NCBI GenBank assembly: GCA_002127285.1
Contig: NFUW01000001.1
Span: 446,057 to 510,056, forward strand
Origin: Chitinophagaceae bacterium IBVUCB1
GTDB taxonomy: Bacteria > Bacteroidota > Bacteroidia > Chitinophagales > Chitinophagaceae
Length of the DNA stretch: 64,000 nucleotides
Reading direction: 5' to 3'
The notes under the pieces are model-generated. The model was not told the origin of the DNA. It saw only the letters and a program-made list of their open reading frames with translations, and did no database searches. This document shows positions 25,932 through 35,977 of the stretch, piece after piece (within the stretch, counting starts at the first letter, position 1; each line of letters begins with the position of its first letter). The translations under genes and the position numbers were made by a program.

Positions 25932-26834
25932 TTATTTGAATCGGGTTAGCATTTCATTCAGGTCTTTGAATGAATAGTAATCTTCGTTTTTAGGATAATG
26001 CTTCATGTCTTCAGCAATCGAAAACTGCTTAAGTAAATCAGTACATGCTTTCCATTGTTCATCATTGCCCAGCCATGAGCACAGGTATTGATAGCCGTAG
26101 TTGCGCACATACCCTGTCATATCCTGCAAGCAATCCACGCTGTTCAGGATGATGCAATCATCATCAAACAGCCTGCCGTTCCGGAGTAGTATTTCAGAGA
26201 GGTAATCGTAAATGTCTTTGAAAATATGGACACCGGGTGGTTTGGGAATTTTCCCCCTGATAAAGCTGATCGCACGAGGGCCAACATGGGCTTTGATAGT
26301 CGGGTTGCGTATAGCAAAGCCGCCGTCCTCGTTTTCAAAGCCAATGGCGATAAAGCTCTTGTCCGTTAAACCGTTTCTGATACGCACCTGTTTTAGTGCA
26401 TGTCTTGCGGTATGAAACGGGATGCCACGGCGTAGTTCAAGGTAGCGTATAAGCACAGGTTCGCTTAACGGGCTTACGTCTTTTATCGTTAGTGGGTGGT
26501 CAATCGTTTTATAATCCGGTGTGCCGGGTGGAAGAAGGATGATAGCAGGATTATAACCAATCATGTTCTTCAGCCATCGCAGCGCATCCATAACAGTATG
26601 GTTGACATCCTGGCTTTGCAGGTAAAGACAAACCAGTTTAATGACATTCCCCATCTGTTCCGTGACAGGGTCAAACCATGTGTTGGTTGTATTGTTCACA
26701 ACCAGCCTGGAGCGTTGCCCGTCATTGAATGGGGATTTGTATAAATCAAGTCCGTTGCTTGTTGGCTTAGGTGATATGCCCCATACCTCAAAAATTTTAC
26801 GCAGGGGTATTGTGTTAGCAAATTGAATATCCAT
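25932..26834 (-). CDS. primase/toprim-like protein, probably catalytically degenerate
   Basis: 300 residues. N-terminus IPLRKIFEVWGISPKPTSNGLDLYKSPFNDGQRSR ... NTWFDP ... GNVIKLVCLYL follows the element-borne CHC2/toprim primase pattern, but no zinc-binding cysteines remain. The toprim part has DDDCIILNSVDCLQDM and then WLGNDEQW, where active relatives usually have a LDND.AG-type motif, so metal binding is probably lost. In active relatives the protein primes the complementary strand after transfer. 15 bp separate it from the methyltransferase. Confidence 0.78.
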   Translation of the reverse strand: MDIQFANTIPLRKIFEVWGISPKPTSNGLDLYKSPFNDGQRSRLVVNNTTNTWFDPVTEQMGNVIKLVCLYLQSQDVNHTVMDALRWLKNMIGYNPAIILLPPGTPDYKTIDHPLTIKDVSPLSEPVLIRYLELRRGIPFHTARHALKQVRIRNGLTDKSFIAIGFENEDGGFAIRNPTIKAHVGPRAISFIRGKIPKPPGVHIFKDIYDYLSEILLRNGRLFDDDCIILNSVDCLQDMTGYVRNYGYQYLCSWLGNDEQWKACTDLLKQFSIAEDMKHYPKNEDYYSFKDLNEMLTRFK

Positions 26835-26865
26835 TGCTATTCCTTCAAAATTATTATTGTGAAAA

Positions 26866-27063
26866 TCAGAAGGCGCTTAGGCGGCGTTCTTCCAGGAAAG
26901 CGTCCAGTGCAGACTTGCGGTAACGGACACTGCGCCCGATTTTAATAGGCTTAAGGTCATAGCGTTTGGTACAGTCCCACACAGCTAAAGTGCCGTAACT
27001 GTAATTGATGTAACGGGCGGCCTCCTTGCGGTTCAACAATGGTTCATGGGCAGGCAAATTCAT
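26866..27063 (-). CDS. excisionase-like HTH protein
   Basis: 65 residues from ATG 27063, preceded by GAAAGGAATTCAC; the longer in-frame start at 27186 is rejected because it crosses the leader. Sequence EPLLNRKEAARYINYSYGTLAVWDCTKR, SVRYRKSALDAFLEERR is the HTH_17/AlpA-like winged helix that acts as recombination directionality factor or regulator. First gene of the minus-strand module (HTH, primase-like, methyltransferase, ardC, DUF2958) and next to integrase 2, so it is the likely partner of that integrase. Confidence 0.85.
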   Translation of the reverse strand: MNLPAHEPLLNRKEAARYINYSYGTLAVWDCTKRYDLKPIKIGRSVRYRKSALDAFLEERRLSAF

Positions 27064-27120
27064 GTGAATTCCTTTCAATAAAAAAACAAAACTTTTTTTG
27101 GGTTGGACAAAACGAAGTGG

Positions 27121-27205
27121 GTGATATGCGAAATGAATATGCGCTGTCAAAGAAAAAACGCTTTTAATATCACAAACCATATCCATTAATGTCAGATGGA
27201 TATGG
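27121..27205 (-). promoter_or_regulatory. hairpins in the leader of the HTH gene
   Basis: A perfect 10-bp stem (27177-27186 with 27196-27205, 9-nt loop) and a second helix GTGATAT/ATATCAC (27121-27127 with 27167-27173). They could be operator sites or leader structure. They do not share sequence with leaders A and B. Confidence 0.45.
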
Positions 27206-27420
27206 TGAAGTGTTTTTACTAAGTATTCTTACGGATGGGTTTTAAGAGCTTTGGAAGCTTTATGCACACTTTGCGAATCACCCTCGCAGCAATAGGCAAC
27301 ATGAACCTGATATATACTTTATCTGCTGTATGAATGGATGTATTACAAATTGGCATCGCAAATGGTGCTGTACAATGAACACACGACAGGATAAAATAAA
27401 AGCCTGTTTAATGTTCGTTT

Positions 27421-27675
27421 ATGCAGATTGTCCCCTAATTGTCCCCTTAGGAATGACTAATAAATGATGATGCAATATAAGTGTTTGAAAAATGGTGCTG
27501 TTGAGCAGGATTGAACTGCCGACCTCTCCATTACCAATTTTTCCAAGCAATATTATTGTTCGTATTTCCTGATACGAAAATCATTTATTTTCAGCAACTA
27601 AGAGCCGAATCAGTCAGGGTCAACATCTGCATTAATACACGGATTTTAATGCAGATTGTCCCCTAATTGCCCCCT
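27421..27675. other. attP-like site of integrase 2
   Basis: Two 27-bp direct repeats with one mismatch (27421-27447 and 27649-27675; each holds TTGTCCCCTAATTG) flank a copy of the 3' half of tRNA-Thr(GGT) at 27493-27537, from the TTGGTAA anticodon loop to CCA. Arm sites on both sides of a core are what an unrecombined attP has. The gene-free stretch 27206-27685 holds nothing else evident. Confidence 0.65.
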
Positions 27676-27685
27676 AAAGGTTCTT

Positions 27686-28924
27686 ATGCAAACAGTATTT
27701 AATTTTACAAAATCAGCCTTAGAAGCCCTGCCCTTCACTGATACCCAATATGAGGTACGGGACATAAAAACCCCCAGCCTTATCCTGCGGGTGAACCCTG
27801 GCGGTATCAAAACCTTTATGTTTTACCGACGTGTGCAGTATAGAAACCTGCGTATCAAAATCGGGCGGTTGAAGGAAATATCAATAGAAGCTGCCCGACA
27901 AAAAGCTATTTTTCTTAACAGCCAGATTATTGCTGGTGTTAACCCCAATCAGGTACATAAAGAAAAAAGGCAGGAGTTAACTTTCAGGGAACTCTATTAT
28001 AAATACTATCGTGAACACGCTTTAATCAATACGAAAACGCCCCATGATAGTAAGGCGACTATTGAATTTCACCTGATGCCGAAAATCGGCAACTGGAAGC
28101 TAAGCGATATTACCAGACAGAAAATGAAAGAACTTCATCTGAACCAAGGGGAAGCCAGAGGTAGAATACAGGCAAATAAAGTGCTGAACATCGCCAGTGC
28201 GGTCTTTAACTTCGGTATCAGAGAGCAATACTATAAAGGTCAAAACCCATGTAAAGACATCAGGCGATTTAAAACCATCAGCCGCGACAGGTTTTTAAAT
28301 GGTGAAGAACTACGCCTGTTTTTTGAAGCGTTAAAAGAAGAAGAACAAATCTATCAGGATTTCTTCATGCTCTGCCTGTTTATTGGTGCCAGAAAAACGA
28401 CCATGCTGCGTATGAAATACGTGGATATTGATTTTGACCTGAAACGCTGGCGGTTATCTGAAACGGAAACAAAAAACGGGGATGTCAATATCCACGCTTT
28501 GCCGGATGCGGCAGTTGATATTCTAAGACGGCGGTCAGAACAGAATAAACTATCTGTCTCACCTTCCCTGTATGTATTTCCCGGGGATGGTAAAGAGGGC
28601 CACCTGGTTGACCCTAAAAAATCGTTTGCGCGTATCAAGAAGCGCATGGGAGTGTATGATTTCAGAATACATGATTTGCGCCGTACACTTGGTAGTTACA
28701 TGGCTATCGGCAATACCAGCTTGCAGATAATCGGCAAAGCCCTTAACCATAAAAGTCAAGTGTCTACTGAAATATATGCGCGGTTGTGCTATGACCCAGT
28801 ATTAGAAGCGGTGAACGATGCGACTAACTTGATAATGGAAAAAGCAAGTAAGCAGCTTAACTCTGTTAATGCAACACCCTATCTTGTTCAGGTGTCAACA
28901 GCCTTCAATTTAGCTAAGTTTTGA
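27686..28924 (+). CDS. P4-like tyrosine integrase (integrase 2)
   Basis: 412 residues from ATG 27686; a start at 27656 lies inside the arm repeat. N-terminal DUF4102-like arm-binding domain (ALPFTDTQYEVRDIKTPSLILRV, TFMFYRRVQYRNLRIKIGR), central SAM-like domain, C-terminal catalytic domain with Arg in GARKTTMLRMKYVDID, HDLRRTLGSYM and LNHKSQVSTEIYARL (His and Tyr). All catalytic residues seem present. Its start follows the attP-like site directly. Unlike integrase 1, it has no matching border pair in this window. Confidence 0.92.
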   Translation: MQTVFNFTKSALEALPFTDTQYEVRDIKTPSLILRVNPGGIKTFMFYRRVQYRNLRIKIGRLKEISIEAARQKAIFLNSQIIAGVNPNQVHKEKRQELTFRELYYKYYREHALINTKTPHDSKATIEFHLMPKIGNWKLSDITRQKMKELHLNQGEARGRIQANKVLNIASAVFNFGIREQYYKGQNPCKDIRRFKTISRDRFLNGEELRLFFEALKEEEQIYQDFFMLCLFIGARKTTMLRMKYVDIDFDLKRWRLSETETKNGDVNIHALPDAAVDILRRRSEQNKLSVSPSLYVFPGDGKEGHLVDPKKSFARIKKRMGVYDFRIHDLRRTLGSYMAIGNTSLQIIGKALNHKSQVSTEIYARLCYDPVLEAVNDATNLIMEKASKQLNSVNATPYLVQVSTAFNLAKF

Positions 28925-28951
28925 ATTCGATTTTGTATCTACTTATTGCCC

Positions 28952-29614
28952 CTAATAAGTAAACTTATCTGTAATTCTTTTTAGTTTAGCATTAAGCTCG
29001 TGCAATTCAGTATTCATTTCTACTTTCTTATTGAATTGCACTTCCTTCTTTATAGCTTTTTTTAATTGAAATATGGCTTTCTCAATAGCACAGATTTTTT
29101 GTTCAGTTTCTACTAACTGTGTTGAGCTAACTCGTTTAGTGAATTTTTTACCGGACAACTGGATAGCAAAATCATTTACAACTCTATCCAGGCTATATTT
29201 GAGATTTAAAACAAATGGCTGGTCTGCACCGTTAAGCCAGGCAGATTTATAAGTCCAGTCCAACACTGAAATATTTTCATTTGCTGGGTTGGGATGTTTA
29301 AATGCAAGCCTGACAAAATATTCATCTTCATAGCTCGAAATAAATATTATTGGATATGGAATGGCTTTATCAATGGCATCAAGGACTTCATCTGCATAAG
29401 TCTTGCATTTTAACGTTATTTCAAAAATCTGTATTTCGTGGATGTCAGAGCCGTTAAGGTTGATAGTCTGTTTAGATAATTTATTTGCCCACTTAATCCT
29501 GTCAATTAACTCTGAAAATTGTTTTCGTTGTTTATAACTAACATACGTATCAAAGCTATTTTTAGGAATAGCTTTGTTAATCTCCGTTGATATGGGCAGA
29601 TCGAATATCTTCAC
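28952..29614 (-). CDS. DUF4391 domain protein of the type III-like R-M cluster
   Basis: 220 residues. N-terminus IFDLPISTEINKAIPKNSFDTY is the DUF4391 hallmark (short strand, then IPK and an aromatic), the middle gives ISVLDWTYKSAWL, and the C-terminal 60 residues are a Lys/Glu-rich coiled coil. DUF4391 genes travel with SNF2 helicases and type III methyltransferase/restriction genes in prokaryotic defence clusters; biochemical role unknown. The start shares a base with the SNF2 helicase stop, so it is translationally coupled. Confidence 0.85.
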   Translation of the reverse strand: MKIFDLPISTEINKAIPKNSFDTYVSYKQRKQFSELIDRIKWANKLSKQTINLNGSDIHEIQIFEITLKCKTYADEVLDAIDKAIPYPIIFISSYEDEYFVRLAFKHPNPANENISVLDWTYKSAWLNGADQPFVLNLKYSLDRVVNDFAIQLSGKKFTKRVSSTQLVETEQKICAIEKAIFQLKKAIKKEVQFNKKVEMNTELHELNAKLKRITDKFTY

Positions 29615-32600
29615 TATCTGACAACAATAAATGAAATGAGAGTGAAGTCTTCAATACCCTTAATTTTGTCACCAAGTGCAGTTGTTCCTCCAGTTCTAAA
29701 TAAACTCATGACATCCTTTTCTTCTTCAACTTTAAGAATAGACGCTATCCCTTTTTTCAGCAATGTTGAGTATAAAGTCATGTCTTTATAGTCATTGGTT
29801 TCTTTACTAAATTGCTGACACAATTCAAGCAAAGGTTCTTCTTTCCCTTTTGTAAGATGCCTTAAAATATCCAGTGTCTTCTTAGCGTCAACGTGGTTGT
29901 AATGTACCAGTCCATCCTGTTTTATATATACCAGGTAGTAGGGATGCAGCCTGTTAATCTTATCAATGTCAATCTGATTATTAATATTTTTCAAAACAAA
30001 GATAACGCCTCGCTGTTCAGGGTCCTTCGCTTCAACAATAGCGTGCAATCCTTCAGGGATGTTTTTTAATGCGCTATATTTTTTTAGAAGATTTGAAAGG
30101 TCTACCCGGAACTCATTAAGGCCAAGATCAGTTATTGATACCCCTTCTCTCAAATCTTCTAAATCAACTACTTCCTCGCGGAGCTTTTTAAGCTGTATCT
30201 TACGATATTCCAGGTCTTTTTCTTCAGTATTAAGAATGTTATCATCACCTGTACTTGCCATGTTACTGATAAGCATTCTGTTCTGAACACGCTGTTTCAG
30301 ATTGATATAGGCATCCAATGTTACATCAGGCCAGAAGTTAACCATTGTAATGCAGTCATTCTTTGAGCCAATCCTGTCAATACGGCCGAATCGTTGTATG
30401 ATACGTACCGGATTCCAGTGAATATCATAGTTAACCAAGAAGTCACAATCCTGAAGGTTTTGACCTTCTGAAATACAATCTGTTGCAATAATCAGGTCTA
30501 TTTCTTGGTCAATATTCGGGTATAGTAAGGTTTTATCTTTTGAGTTTGGTGAAAAGCAACTCAACAACACATTCAGGTCTGTCGGAATTGATTTTACTGA
30601 CACCTGCCTGGTTGAACCCGTAATCAATGCAGTGTTTATGCCGAAATTCTGTGCCATAAACTTATTTAACTGTTTGTATAGGTAGTTTGCAGTATCTGCA
30701 AAAGCGGTAAAGACTATAATTTTTTTGTTGCCTGGGTTAATTGGGTTGCCGATTTTATCTTCAATAATTGATTTCAGATGTGACAGCTTTAAATCATTAT
30801 CGCCGGGTATTGGTTCAATTTCTGATAGTAGGTCAGTCAGGATTACTAAATCTGCAATCAAGTCTTCTGACCACTTTGTTATATCGACATCCGATACGCT
30901 AACTTTGACTTTCCCGCCAATTAGATTTTCTTCATCGCCCCACTCCGGCTCCCAATCGACTTCTTCAGATAATGGGTCAATCTGTGTACTGGTAATACTT
31001 TCGTCGCCTTTCCTCAATGAATTAAGAAGGGAATCTATTTGTTTCTTTATGCTTTCTATTGTTAAGCGGAATGACTCAACCGAGCTTTCGATACGCTTCA
31101 GCAAGTTAATACGCATCAATAACTGTAAGCTCTTTTCCCTGTCCCTTTGCGTGAAAGTCCCAGACTTTACCTTTTTATCATACCGCTCTGCATAGTAGGC
31201 AACCTTACTTGGCAGAATATAGTTTAACGGTGAATACACGGAAAGATTGAGCATAGTCAATCTTTCTGCAATGTCTTTAAAGTTTATACCATCTTTCACT
31301 AACGGGCTGTCAATCGCAATCGGAGTATTCCTCTTTGGGAATTTCCCAATATCATTGGTATCATAATAAGTTGTGATGTGCTTACGGGATCGTGCGATTG
31401 TTAAGCTATCCAGGATTTCAAAGAAGTCAAAATCCAACATTTCAAGTAGCTTTTCAGTAGTACGTTCTTCGGCATTAAACTTAGACCAGGCATTAAATGC
31501 TACCTGCGCCCTCCGGAACACATGCTCTATCCCATGTTCTGTCCCAAGCTTTTCGTCTATCTGTGTCGGTTTACCTTCATAAGCCAGAGCTAATTGATTT
31601 TTCAGGTCATTAAATCTATTATTTACAGGGGTTGCGGATAGCATCAGCACTCTCGTTTCGATACCATCCTGAATAACCTTCTTTAAAAGCTTTTGGTATC
31701 GGTTTTCTTTCCCAGCGATTTGATTATTATTGCGGAAATTGTGGGATTCATCAATTACAACTAATCCATAATTCCCCCAGTTCACATTCGCAAGTTCTCT
31801 GCCATTACTCATACCTCGATCACGAGAGAGGTCTGTATGAAATAGAACATCATAGCGGAATCTGTCTTTTGCTAGAATGTTATTCTTGTCGTTATGGCGG
31901 TAAGTATTCCAGTTGGCTTCAAGTTTCTTTGGGCATAACACAAGAACGTCTTTGTTGCGTTTCTCATAGTATTTGATAATCCCTAATGCAGTGTAGGTCT
32001 TTCCTAAGCCTACGCTATCAGCAATAATACATCCATTATACTTTTCAAGTTTGTTTATTGCACCAATCACAGCATCCTTTTGAAAGTTGTATAACTTATT
32101 CCAGATGTCAGTTTGTTTAAATCCAATTTCGTCATTAGGCAAATTATCTAAAGCGATATCGCCCAAAAAATCATTGAATATATTGTAGAGAGCAATGAAA
32201 TAGATAAATTCAGGGCTATTTTCCTTGTAGGCACTTTCAAAGTAATCACGTACAGCATGTGTTACGTCTTTTAAACTATCTTCATCTTCCCATACCTGGT
32301 TAAACCAATCAAGGAATGCTTGGGTTTGAGGGTATTCTACTTTTTGTATTAAAGTGGGGAATCCTTTCTTAGGAGTAAACCCCAAATCAGAAGTCGTAAA
32401 TCCATTTATTCCGGAATAAGCGGCTCCTGCGTCACCGCCATTAACATGCACAATACCTGCCAATGGAATATTCGAGTGCCTGTTAGTTTTAAACTGAACC
32501 TTATCCTGTACCCATAATGAACACTCTTTAGCTATGGCACGTTGATTTAATTCATTTTTCAGCCTTAGTTCAAATTCTCCCCCGCACAAGTGGGCTTCAT

Positions 32601-32832
32601 TAAAGATGTGGGGTATATAAAATTCTCTTGCTTCACGTTGGAGATTTTCTTCAATAAAGGTAGGTGAAGTAAAAATAAACCGAAGATCATCAATCGATTT
32701 CAATTCCTTCTTGAGGGCTTCAAAGGCGTAAATTGAGAATGTAGATGCCGCAATAGATAACTTACTGCCCTTCCTAATCTCCTCCTTAAGATCATCTCCA
32801 AACCTTATATTTACGTTATCTATAATCTTCAT
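29614..32832 (-). CDS. SNF2-family helicase with N-terminal PLD-like region
   Basis: 1072 residues. Residues 1-175 look like a phospholipase D-type fold (LSIAASTFSIYAFEALKKEL, then GINGFTTSDLGF like the second strand of PLD motifs), but a clear HxK is not visible, so nuclease activity is doubtful. Superfamily 2 helicase core: ADSVGLGKTYT (271-281), VVIDESHNF (near 357), MLSATP and, in the second lobe, RFGRIDRIGS. A DNA translocase in a defence cluster, between Res (5-bp gap) and DUF4391. Confidence 0.9.
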   Translation of the reverse strand: MKIIDNVNIRFGDDLKEEIRKGSKLSIAASTFSIYAFEALKKELKSIDDLRFIFTSPTFIEENLQREAREFYIPHIFNEAHLCGGEFELRLKNELNQRAIAKECSLWVQDKVQFKTNRHSNIPLAGIVHVNGGDAGAAYSGINGFTTSDLGFTPKKGFPTLIQKVEYPQTQAFLDWFNQVWEDEDSLKDVTHAVRDYFESAYKENSPEFIYFIALYNIFNDFLGDIALDNLPNDEIGFKQTDIWNKLYNFQKDAVIGAINKLEKYNGCIIADSVGLGKTYTALGIIKYYEKRNKDVLVLCPKKLEANWNTYRHNDKNNILAKDRFRYDVLFHTDLSRDRGMSNGRELANVNWGNYGLVVIDESHNFRNNNQIAGKENRYQKLLKKVIQDGIETRVLMLSATPVNNRFNDLKNQLALAYEGKPTQIDEKLGTEHGIEHVFRRAQVAFNAWSKFNAEERTTEKLLEMLDFDFFEILDSLTIARSRKHITTYYDTNDIGKFPKRNTPIAIDSPLVKDGINFKDIAERLTMLNLSVYSPLNYILPSKVAYYAERYDKKVKSGTFTQRDREKSLQLLMRINLLKRIESSVESFRLTIESIKKQIDSLLNSLRKGDESITSTQIDPLSEEVDWEPEWGDEENLIGGKVKVSVSDVDITKWSEDLIADLVILTDLLSEIEPIPGDNDLKLSHLKSIIEDKIGNPINPGNKKIIVFTAFADTANYLYKQLNKFMAQNFGINTALITGSTRQVSVKSIPTDLNVLLSCFSPNSKDKTLLYPNIDQEIDLIIATDCISEGQNLQDCDFLVNYDIHWNPVRIIQRFGRIDRIGSKNDCITMVNFWPDVTLDAYINLKQRVQNRMLISNMASTGDDNILNTEEKDLEYRKIQLKKLREEVVDLEDLREGVSITDLGLNEFRVDLSNLLKKYSALKNIPEGLHAIVEAKDPEQRGVIFVLKNINNQIDIDKINRLHPYYLVYIKQDGLVHYNHVDAKKTLDILRHLTKGKEEPLLELCQQFSKETNDYKDMTLYSTLLKKGIASILKVEEEKDVMSLFRTGGTTALGDKIKGIEDFTLISFIVVR

Positions 32833-32836
32833 GCTA

Positions 32837-35800
32837 TTATTTAACTTGTACGATTTCTAATAGTTGCTCATAGCTATTTACTTTTGAGAATTTCACTTCC
32901 TGGCCGCTGATTGCTTTAAAGTGTTCATCCGCACAGTGGATTTTCAACTTTTCAATTTCTCGCAATTCCAGATTTGAATCAGAGCCTTTTGTTTCAGCTA
33001 CAAAGTAAATATGACGTACTCGCTCCTTATCCAACACAATAGCCCAATCCGGACTGTAATTAGCTACAGGCGTAGTAATATAAAAGCTCTTAGGTAATTT
33101 GGCATACACAACAACTTCCGTACTGTTTTCAAGAGCCTCGGCAAACCTCGCTTCTGTTTTTGAATCCGTTGTCAAATAGTCATATATGTGTTTCTTGAGC
33201 AATTCCGATTGGCGGATTACAGATTTATCATTTGTAAAGACAGTCGTTGCGTCGTGTCTTTCATCTATTTTATGATAGATAATATTGTTGATAATCAGGC
33301 TCGCTTTTACTTCATTGATTAGTTTGCCACACTTAGCTATAAACTCCTCGGGATTTTTGCGAAGTAATAAAAATTTCTTGGGGCTGATACTTTTAAGAAT
33401 ATCAACCACAGTTCGTCTTGTAAGATTTGTAGCGGTAACAATCTCTCCAACTATGTCATAAACTGTGTTGGTGTAAATATCAGCGTTTAGGCTTCTGGTC
33501 TCCCGCATAGTTTGCTTAAAACCTTCCCTGTTTGACAACTCTTCTTTAGATGTTTCTTTGAGTTCCCCTTCTTTTAATTCATATCGTCTATCAGCAATCT
33601 CGAGGTCGGCATTTATACGTAGTTTGCTATCATTGACTAATTTCTCTGTATCAAACTTAACTTCATAAATGGTTTTGAGGTTTATTCTCTCCCAAAGTTC
33701 TTTAAACTCCTTCTTATGAAAGTTAGAATTTACCGATACAGGCAAATCATTGCGTTCATTTTCAGGCATTGGAACTTCCCCTGAATACACTAATTGCAAC
33801 AATTTTGTTATACTATTACGGTATGGTTCCAGGTTCTCGGGTAAGGGCAGTTTGTTATCTTCAATTATTGTGCGTCCTTCGTCTGTGACTTTATCATCAT
33901 CGTCCAGAATATCGTTCTTAAACCAAAGCTTGTTTAGTTTTTTGGCAATTTCTTCATCTATTCTAAGAGTAATGCCCTTTTCGTCTTTTACGATTTTGCC
34001 GACAAAGTACTCTACTTCTGCTTTTTGAGGCCTGTTTTTGATGGTGGCGGCTATTTCTGACTGAAGTGCTTTTGCAAAGTCTTCATAGCTCTCCGAGGCA
34101 ATTACTGTAAGACGGTTAATTTCATGCACCTGTTCTCCAACAGTATCGTAATCAAGTCTGATACCATTACTATTAACACATAGGCGCATACCTCGCCCCA
34201 CTTCCTGCCTTCGGCGTATATTCGCATCAGAGTGTTTGAGGGTGCATATCTGGAATACATTGGGGTTGTCCCAGCCTTCCTTTAAAGCGGAGTGCGAAAA
34301 GATAAACCTGGTCGGCTCGTTGAAATCCAAAAGCCTTTCTTTATCCTTCATGATTAAATCATAGGCACTTACATCATCTGATTCTGCTTCTTCATCCTTC
34401 TTGGCTTTTTTGACCGAAGGATCAATAAGGCGTTTTTGCTTGTCTATCGAAAAATACCCGTTATGTACTCTTTCAGCAGCATCTCTTTCCAGATATGCGG
34501 CATAAGTTCCCGGCATATAGGCTTTTCTTGCAGTAGCTGGATCAGTTGTTTGCAGATATTTATTATAGTCCTGATGGAATAAATCCACGAATTCGTTTCT
34601 AAGAAGATTGTACTCTTCCTCGAACATTTTAGCGTATTCACCAGGTTGCTCAATTCCCTCCGCATCATATACCTTGTATTTTTCAACTGAATCAATAAAG
34701 AACAGCGACAATACTTTAATACCCTTATCAAAAAGTTGTTTCTCTTTTGTCAGATGTGAAAGGATTGTTTCGCGAATTTGAATTCTTCTAAAAGCCTTTT
34801 CGTCCAGGTCACCTACTGCTTCCCCTGCAAATAGCTCCTGCCCATTGATAACAATCTTGTTAAAATATCCGTCAATATCCTGAATGGTATAGTTCTTGTA
34901 CTGCGGCATTTCACCAGATAACTGGTAAAGGTTTGCGCCTTTCTCAAGTTTCTGACGTACCCGCTTTACTGATGTTCCACTGCGTTTCTCATATTCGATT
35001 AGCGCAACAGGAGGTTTGCTCGTGCTTAATTCTATCTGCTCAAGATACAGGTATCCGGTCGTTCCGGTTGACCCCTTGAGGTTAATACCTTTTACTTGAA
35101 TTTTCTTTACCAGTTTCCGGTTATAAGCATCCAGTGCATCGAGCCTGAATATTTTATTATACTCATTCTTGTGCGTAGCAGAGTATCGAAGCGTGAGCAG
35201 CGGATTAAAGTCCTGCATTCCCTCTAATGTCTTGTCACCTTCAACTGATTGAGGTTCATCTATAATTAGAATTGGATTGGTTTGCGCGATTATATCAATG
35301 GGTCTTCTTGAACCGAATTGGTCAAGTTCCATCTTAATCCTTCTTGCATCCTTTCCGCTTGCATTAAATGCCTGCGTGTTAATAATCATGACGCTTATAC
35401 GGCTGTCGGAAGCGAAATTCTCAATATCCTGTGGACGGCTTGAATTATATATAAATGGCTTGATTTTGTGGCCGTAGATTTCCTGAAAGTGTTCCTGTGT
35501 CAATTCAAAGGATTTATAAACACCCTCACGAATTGCGATACTCGGCACAATAATTATAAACTTGCTCCAGCGGTAATGCTTATTTAGCTCATACATCGTG
35601 CGTATGTACGTATAAGTCTTACCTGTACCGGTTTCCATCTCAATGGTAAGGTTACACCCGAGTTTTACCTTTGCAGGGCGTTCAATCGTTTTACTTTCCG
35701 CAATGTCATTAGCATGCTGTACATGCTGAATATTTTGAAGTAGCTGTGCCTCTGTTAAGCGTATAGGCCTGTTACGATAACCAATACTTTCTTCCACATC

Positions 35801-35974
35801 CTTTTCTAAATCCAAGGTGTTGACCCCAAGTGCTGCTTCCTTTGCTTTTCTGATAATTTCGTGGCTACGCTCCAGGGTGAAGCGTGCCGTTTCCATAGGC
35901 TGCCCTGTAAAGCAATCTGTAACTGCCTTTACCGCCTGAATTTGAAACTGTTGTTCTTTAAATTGTAGTTTCAT
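32837..35974 (-). CDS. type III-like restriction subunit (Res), DEAD/DEAH helicase-nuclease
   Basis: 1045 residues. Helicase motif I METGTGKTYTYIRTMYEL near 115, DEAD-box variant LIIDEPQSV near 235, and second-lobe RRRQEVGRGMRLCVN. C-terminal PD-(D/E)xK nuclease: PDWAIVLDKERVRHIYFVAETKG, with PD near 974 and ExK near 994. This is the Res subunit of a type III restriction enzyme; it follows mod after 3 bp. The nuclease residues look intact. Confidence 0.92.
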   Translation of the reverse strand: MKLQFKEQQFQIQAVKAVTDCFTGQPMETARFTLERSHEIIRKAKEAALGVNTLDLEKDVEESIGYRNRPIRLTEAQLLQNIQHVQHANDIAESKTIERPAKVKLGCNLTIEMETGTGKTYTYIRTMYELNKHYRWSKFIIIVPSIAIREGVYKSFELTQEHFQEIYGHKIKPFIYNSSRPQDIENFASDSRISVMIINTQAFNASGKDARRIKMELDQFGSRRPIDIIAQTNPILIIDEPQSVEGDKTLEGMQDFNPLLTLRYSATHKNEYNKIFRLDALDAYNRKLVKKIQVKGINLKGSTGTTGYLYLEQIELSTSKPPVALIEYEKRSGTSVKRVRQKLEKGANLYQLSGEMPQYKNYTIQDIDGYFNKIVINGQELFAGEAVGDLDEKAFRRIQIRETILSHLTKEKQLFDKGIKVLSLFFIDSVEKYKVYDAEGIEQPGEYAKMFEEEYNLLRNEFVDLFHQDYNKYLQTTDPATARKAYMPGTYAAYLERDAAERVHNGYFSIDKQKRLIDPSVKKAKKDEEAESDDVSAYDLIMKDKERLLDFNEPTRFIFSHSALKEGWDNPNVFQICTLKHSDANIRRRQEVGRGMRLCVNSNGIRLDYDTVGEQVHEINRLTVIASESYEDFAKALQSEIAATIKNRPQKAEVEYFVGKIVKDEKGITLRIDEEIAKKLNKLWFKNDILDDDDKVTDEGRTIIEDNKLPLPENLEPYRNSITKLLQLVYSGEVPMPENERNDLPVSVNSNFHKKEFKELWERINLKTIYEVKFDTEKLVNDSKLRINADLEIADRRYELKEGELKETSKEELSNREGFKQTMRETRSLNADIYTNTVYDIVGEIVTATNLTRRTVVDILKSISPKKFLLLRKNPEEFIAKCGKLINEVKASLIINNIIYHKIDERHDATTVFTNDKSVIRQSELLKKHIYDYLTTDSKTEARFAEALENSTEVVVYAKLPKSFYITTPVANYSPDWAIVLDKERVRHIYFVAETKGSDSNLELREIEKLKIHCADEHFKAISGQEVKFSKVNSYEQLLEIVQVK

Positions 35975-35977
35975 AGC

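Noticed and set aside
27493-27537. Working tRNA-Thr gene
   Set aside because: Sequence upstream of the anticodon loop does not form the rest of a tRNA.
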